DNA from: RUG191 sp045642225
Lineage (GTDB): Bacteria; Bacillota; Clostridia; Lachnospirales; Lachnospiraceae
Assembly: GCA_045642225.1 (NCBI GenBank)
Contig: JAZUIN010000018.1
Location: 34,343-98,342, forward strand
Reading direction: 5' to 3'
Length of the DNA stretch: 64,000 nucleotides
The notes beneath the pieces were generated by a model. It was not told the origin of the DNA. It worked only from the letters and a program-made list of their open reading frames with translations, and did no database searches. Of the stretch, positions 61,316 to 64,000 are shown piece after piece. Both the position numbers and the translations under genes were made by a program. The first letter of the stretch is position 1. Each line of letters opens with the position of its first letter.

Positions 61316-61350
61316 ACCCTCTTTACATAATAGTAAAGAGGGTTTCTTGT
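61316..61350 (+). terminator. Rho-independent terminator after the FliD_C-like gene
   Basis: ACCCTCTTTA (61316-61325) pairs perfectly with TAAAGAGGGT (61334-61343), loop of 8, followed by TTCTTGTTT. Confidence 0.8.
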
Positions 61351-61379
61351 TTGATGCTTATTTGTGTAAAGTTTAGTAT

Positions 61380-61408
61380 GTAAAATGTATAAATGATTTG
61401 CATTTTAC
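61380..61408. other. Inverted repeat in the leader of the 61452 gene
   Basis: GTAAAATG (61380-61387) and CATTTTAC (61401-61408) form a perfect 8-bp stem around 13 bases. It could be an operator or an RNA hairpin. Confidence 0.4.
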
Positions 61409-61451
61409 GGGGGATATATGTAAATGAATTATTTGTATTTATGAGGGGATT

Positions 61452-61961
61452 ATGACTGAGAATAGTATTAGAAGACATAGAATAAGGTTGATGATTTGTG
61501 GAAAGCAGGTTGTGATTTTTGGCGTGTGGACGTTGATTAAATTAGTGCTAACATATTTTCTTGACCCATTTCAATTCGAGAAATATATTTACAGAGCTGG
61601 ATACGAAGAGTATTTTAATTTTGTTAAAATAATCGTCTTTGTGATTTTGGTAGGTTATTTTATGATTGACATTTTAATACGTGTATATATTGGTAGATGT
61701 GCAAAGCAAGAGGCCAGAGGTAAGAAGCTAAGCATTTTCTATATTGTAATTGCATGTATATATACCATCGCGATTTTCGTGACAGAGCTTGTGACGGTTA
61801 TTTCTTCATTTGTAAATGGAATTGAAGGAGAAGACGTGATAATGTTGTTTAGTGGAGTTGTTGATACGATTACGCTTTTGCCTATGGTTTTAATCGTGGT
61901 TTCATCTATAATGCTTCGCAAGAATAATGTAAATCTAGAGAAGGAAATGATTGGGAGGTAG
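61452..61961 (+). CDS. Hypothetical membrane protein with four transmembrane helices
   Basis: A 169-residue integral membrane protein with helices at about 16-37, 54-77, 92-118 and 130-155 and a basic N-terminus. I recognise no family. GAGGGG precedes the ATG, and the stop lies in the ribosome site of the next gene (GGGAGGTAG), so the two are co-transcribed. Confidence 0.7.
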   Translation: MTENSIRRHRIRLMICGKQVVIFGVWTLIKLVLTYFLDPFQFEKYIYRAGYEEYFNFVKIIVFVILVGYFMIDILIRVYIGRCAKQEARGKKLSIFYIVIACIYTIAIFVTELVTVISSFVNGIEGEDVIMLFSGVVDTITLLPMVLIVVSSIMLRKNNVNLEKEMIGR

Positions 61962-61966
61962 TCGTA

Positions 61967-63154
61967 ATGCAAATGGATTTTCACTATTATGCAACATATT
62001 GTGCGGCTATTATTGCAGGGTACACTTGCGATGAAGGTCGTGAAATTGCGCATGCAGCTCAATTTGTAGATGGATGTACAGCTACAATGCTAAAGTCTAT
62101 GAAGGCTCCGGTTGCGGCTGCTACAACGCAGACACAGATGGAAATGATGAATGCTAGAACGGATATTGTAGGGATTCAGGATATTACAAGGATTTGGTCT
62201 TCTTTTCATTTTCTTCCGTATGATTTATATGCGCCCATCAAGCATGGAACTAAGCAATATAAGAATCGTTATAGATTGATATGCAAGCCTAATGGGAAGC
62301 TTGTTAAGGAAACTGTAAAATTAGCTAAGGGTTCTTCCTTGCCTGCAATTGGTGTTGCGATGCATGTTCTTGCTGATACGTGGGCTCATAGTTATTTTGC
62401 GGGGACGCCGTCAAATGTTATTAATGATACGAATGATTATTTCGAGGAAATATTAGGCGCTGACGGAGAAGAAAGTAGAAGAAAAATTGTATTTTCTCAT
62501 AATCCTGTGAAAAAGGATGATGCAGTTGAAGGAATATATTCAGCAAGTGTGCGTCAGGAAAATGAGAAATCGATAATGGTATTAGGTCATGGGAGAGCTG
62601 GACATTTACCAGATTATAGCTACATCAAATACGAATATATGCCTGCCTGGGATAATTATAATTTGATTGTTAAGGATAACCCAACGGAATATTATAAAGC
62701 ATTTTGCCAAATGGTATATGCCTTGAAGTATCTTAGGGGTGAAATTGAAGAATTTGAATTAGATAATTATGCGTATCGAGAGGTCGAGAAGTACAAGGAA
62801 CGTATAATGCAAATTATTACTAAGAGGCAGTTGATTGCTTGCGCAGATTGGAAAGCATTTGGAGAAGATTTGTCTGGTACTGCATTGATTGACTACGATA
62901 TTGAACGATACAAAAATGAAATTTTGGGCGTTGCGAAAGAAGAAAGAGATAATACATTTGCAGGACAATTTGTTCTTGCAGCGCTAGAACAAAAAAGTAT
63001 GGTTACACATTTCGTATATGAGAGTGGAAATTACATGACGGGGTTTTCTGTTGACTATAAGGAAAAGGGCTTTAAGGGGATAAAGGATTTTATGAAGCTT
63101 ATTACTAATCACGAAGGAGGAGAGCATAATGACAATTACGAGAAGAATTGCTAA
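61967..63154 (+). CDS. DUF6765-like protein (putative metal-dependent hydrolase fold)
   Basis: A 395-residue cytosolic protein with the layout of a Lachnospiraceae family I know as DUF6765: FHYYATYCAAIIAGYTCDEG at the start, TRIWSSFHFLP near residue 80, AIGVAMHVLADTWAHSYFAG near 125-145. The HVLADTWAH segment recalls zinc-dependent phospholipase C-like (S1/P1 nuclease-type) active sites, but catalytic activity is unproven. The last 26 bases overlap the following membrane gene. Confidence 0.75.
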   Translation: MQMDFHYYATYCAAIIAGYTCDEGREIAHAAQFVDGCTATMLKSMKAPVAAATTQTQMEMMNARTDIVGIQDITRIWSSFHFLPYDLYAPIKHGTKQYKNRYRLICKPNGKLVKETVKLAKGSSLPAIGVAMHVLADTWAHSYFAGTPSNVINDTNDYFEEILGADGEESRRKIVFSHNPVKKDDAVEGIYSASVRQENEKSIMVLGHGRAGHLPDYSYIKYEYMPAWDNYNLIVKDNPTEYYKAFCQMVYALKYLRGEIEEFELDNYAYREVEKYKERIMQIITKRQLIACADWKAFGEDLSGTALIDYDIERYKNEILGVAKEERDNTFAGQFVLAALEQKSMVTHFVYESGNYMTGFSVDYKEKGFKGIKDFMKLITNHEGGEHNDNYEKNC

Positions 63155-63659
63155 ATTGTTGTATGGTTTACTTCTTTTGGTGGGGTGTGCGTTGATTATA
63201 TTTGACCCAGAATGGGGATATTTGGTTGTATGCGTGGTGCTTTCTTTTGGATTGATGTTACGCGGACTTAAGGAAATTTGGTATTATATATCGATGGCAC
63301 GACACAAAGTAGGAGGCTTGACGGTCTTGTTTAAGGGCATTTTATTTTTTGATTTTGGAATGTTTCTATTCGTTATTCCAGATGTGCCAAAAAGTATGAT
63401 TATGTTGTATCTACTTGGAATGCAATTGTTTGATGGAGTTATGAAGATTCTTAAAGCGCGTGATGCTAGAAAGCTTCAATCCCAGTGGAAATTGGACATG
63501 TCAATTGGTGTGATTCAGGTGCTTATTGTTATCATAGGCATTTTCTTTATTCAGTCAATGTTTATGCTTGCAGTGGTGGTTTGCGTCGGACTAATTCAAA
63601 ATGCGATTGGAAACATTATTGTAGCATTTAGGAAGACGAGTATTGTGTATATAGAGTAG
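63129..63659 (+). CDS. HdeD/DUF308-like membrane protein
   Basis: A 176-residue protein with about six transmembrane helices arranged as two-helix repeats, like HdeD/DUF308 proteins associated with acid resistance in enterobacteria. The role here is unknown. A strong AAGGAGG lies inside the upstream gene, and the ATG at 63129 overlaps its last 26 bases, indicating translational coupling. A terminator-like hairpin follows at 63854. Confidence 0.75.
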   Translation: MTITRRIAKLLYGLLLLVGCALIIFDPEWGYLVVCVVLSFGLMLRGLKEIWYYISMARHKVGGLTVLFKGILFFDFGMFLFVIPDVPKSMIMLYLLGMQLFDGVMKILKARDARKLQSQWKLDMSIGVIQVLIVIIGIFFIQSMFMLAVVVCVGLIQNAIGNIIVAFRKTSIVYIE

Positions 63660-63667
63660 GCAATTCT

Positions 63668-63757
63668 TTCGAAAATGTTGATGGAACACGATTTTCGACT
63701 TCGAGAATGTTGCTGAATCACGATTTTCGACTTCGAAAATGTTGACAAAACATTTTC
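63668..63757 (+). repeat. Two and a half tandem 32-bp repeats after the HdeD-like gene
   Basis: Copies at 63668-63699 and 63700-63731 (TTCGAAAATGTTGATGGAAC... type, ending CACGATTTTCGAC) differ at about four positions. The third begins at 63732 and diverges after TTCGAAAATGTTGAC, completing instead a 9-bp inverted repeat (GAAAATGTT 63735-63743 with AACATTTTC 63749-63757). The GAAAATG and ATTTTCG parts inside each unit can also pair. Confidence 0.88.
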
Positions 63758-64000
63758 AAATATCCCTATAGTTCTATAAACTCTTTGAAATGTTAATAAA
63801 AATTTAATAATTTGTTCGATTGACTGTTCGAGTCAAGTTGAGTTATGTTATATCCACGACGTTTCTGGCGTGGTTTTTTGTGGTATAGCCACAGTATCTT
63901 ATTTGGAAATATATCGATATTAATCCCTAAAATAAAATTGATAAGGTTTGTTTTATAGGATGAATGAACTGCAAATATTAGGCTTGTAAAATTAAATATG
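63758..64000. other. Non-coding end of the window
   Basis: AT-rich sequence without a supported gene. It holds a short hairpin (TTGACT 63820-63825 with AGTCAA 63831-63836) and the terminator at 63854. I see nothing else that can be supported. Confidence 0.6.
63854..63879 (+). terminator. Probable terminator of the 61452-63659 operon
   Basis: CCACG (63854-63858) pairs with CGTGG (63869-63873), with an extra C-G pair beyond one mismatch, followed by six T. Confidence 0.65.

Noticed and set aside
63668..63757. CRISPR array or attachment site
   Set aside because: There are no spacers, and no integrase or tRNA is near. It is better treated as a tandem repeat.

Overview
The window looks like a chromosomal segment of a low-GC, single-membrane Clostridia, most likely a member of the Lachnospiraceae. 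This is inferred from four things. Gene order is typical: dgt-dnaG-rpoD-trmK-Nif3, and priA-def-fmt-rsmB-rlmN-PP2C-PASTA kinase-rsgA-rpe-thiN. MurE carries the DNPR motif of meso-diaminopimelate-adding enzymes. A PASTA kinase is present. Several proteins resemble families I know mainly from Lachnospiraceae (DUF6033-like, DUF6765-like). No species can be named from the sequence alone. Almost everything is on the plus strand; four genes are on the minus strand (2463-3560 and three at 12966-14006).

Layout. 1-22 kb holds core genes: the 3' part of recJ, an alpha/beta hydrolase, a SAM methyltransferase, hslO, an L,D-transpeptidase, a hisC-type aminotransferase, malQ, a lipid kinase, a GGDEF diguanylate cyclase, tRNA-Leu(AAG), two paralogous small proteins, a guanidinium-type SMR exporter, then dgt-dnaG-rpoD-trmK-Nif3, a TGS-domain nucleoside kinase and rnpB (RNase P RNA). 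22.4-40.7 kb is one contiguous type IV pilus (T4P) locus: pilB, pilT, pilC, the major pilin, a pilin paralogue that has lost the processing motif, pilD, a pilM-pilN fusion, pilO, four minor (pseudo)pilins and a final 1626-residue anchored surface protein. 40.8-46.1 kb has pyrB-pyrI-murE and priA. 46.2-55.6 kb is the translation and signalling cluster def to thiN. 55.8-63.7 kb is accessory: an SLC13-family transporter, a small soluble chemoreceptor-like protein, a group of Lachnospiraceae proteins including one resembling the C-terminus of the flagellar cap protein FliD, and a DUF6765-like/HdeD-like pair.

How the parts fit. The T4P genes encode a full retractable machine for a single-membrane cell: extension and retraction ATPases, platform, peptidase, PilM/N/O alignment complex and pilins, with no secretin. 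PilB starts with an MshEN-like domain of the kind that binds c-di-GMP, and a diguanylate cyclase lacking a recognisable inhibitory I-site lies 10 kb upstream, so c-di-GMP control of pilus extension is plausible (inference). The most unusual items are the motif-less pilin paralogue, the serine-rich PilMN and PilO segments, the large repeat-built surface protein ending the pilus operon, several tandem repeats placed exactly between genes (one spanning the rsmB stop and the rlmN start), and a 9-base word, GGAAATGTT, found at least 16 times by eye. That word sits mainly in housekeeping genes and is absent as an exact 9-mer from 25.9 to 40.9 kb, which covers all of the pilus locus downstream of the platform gene.
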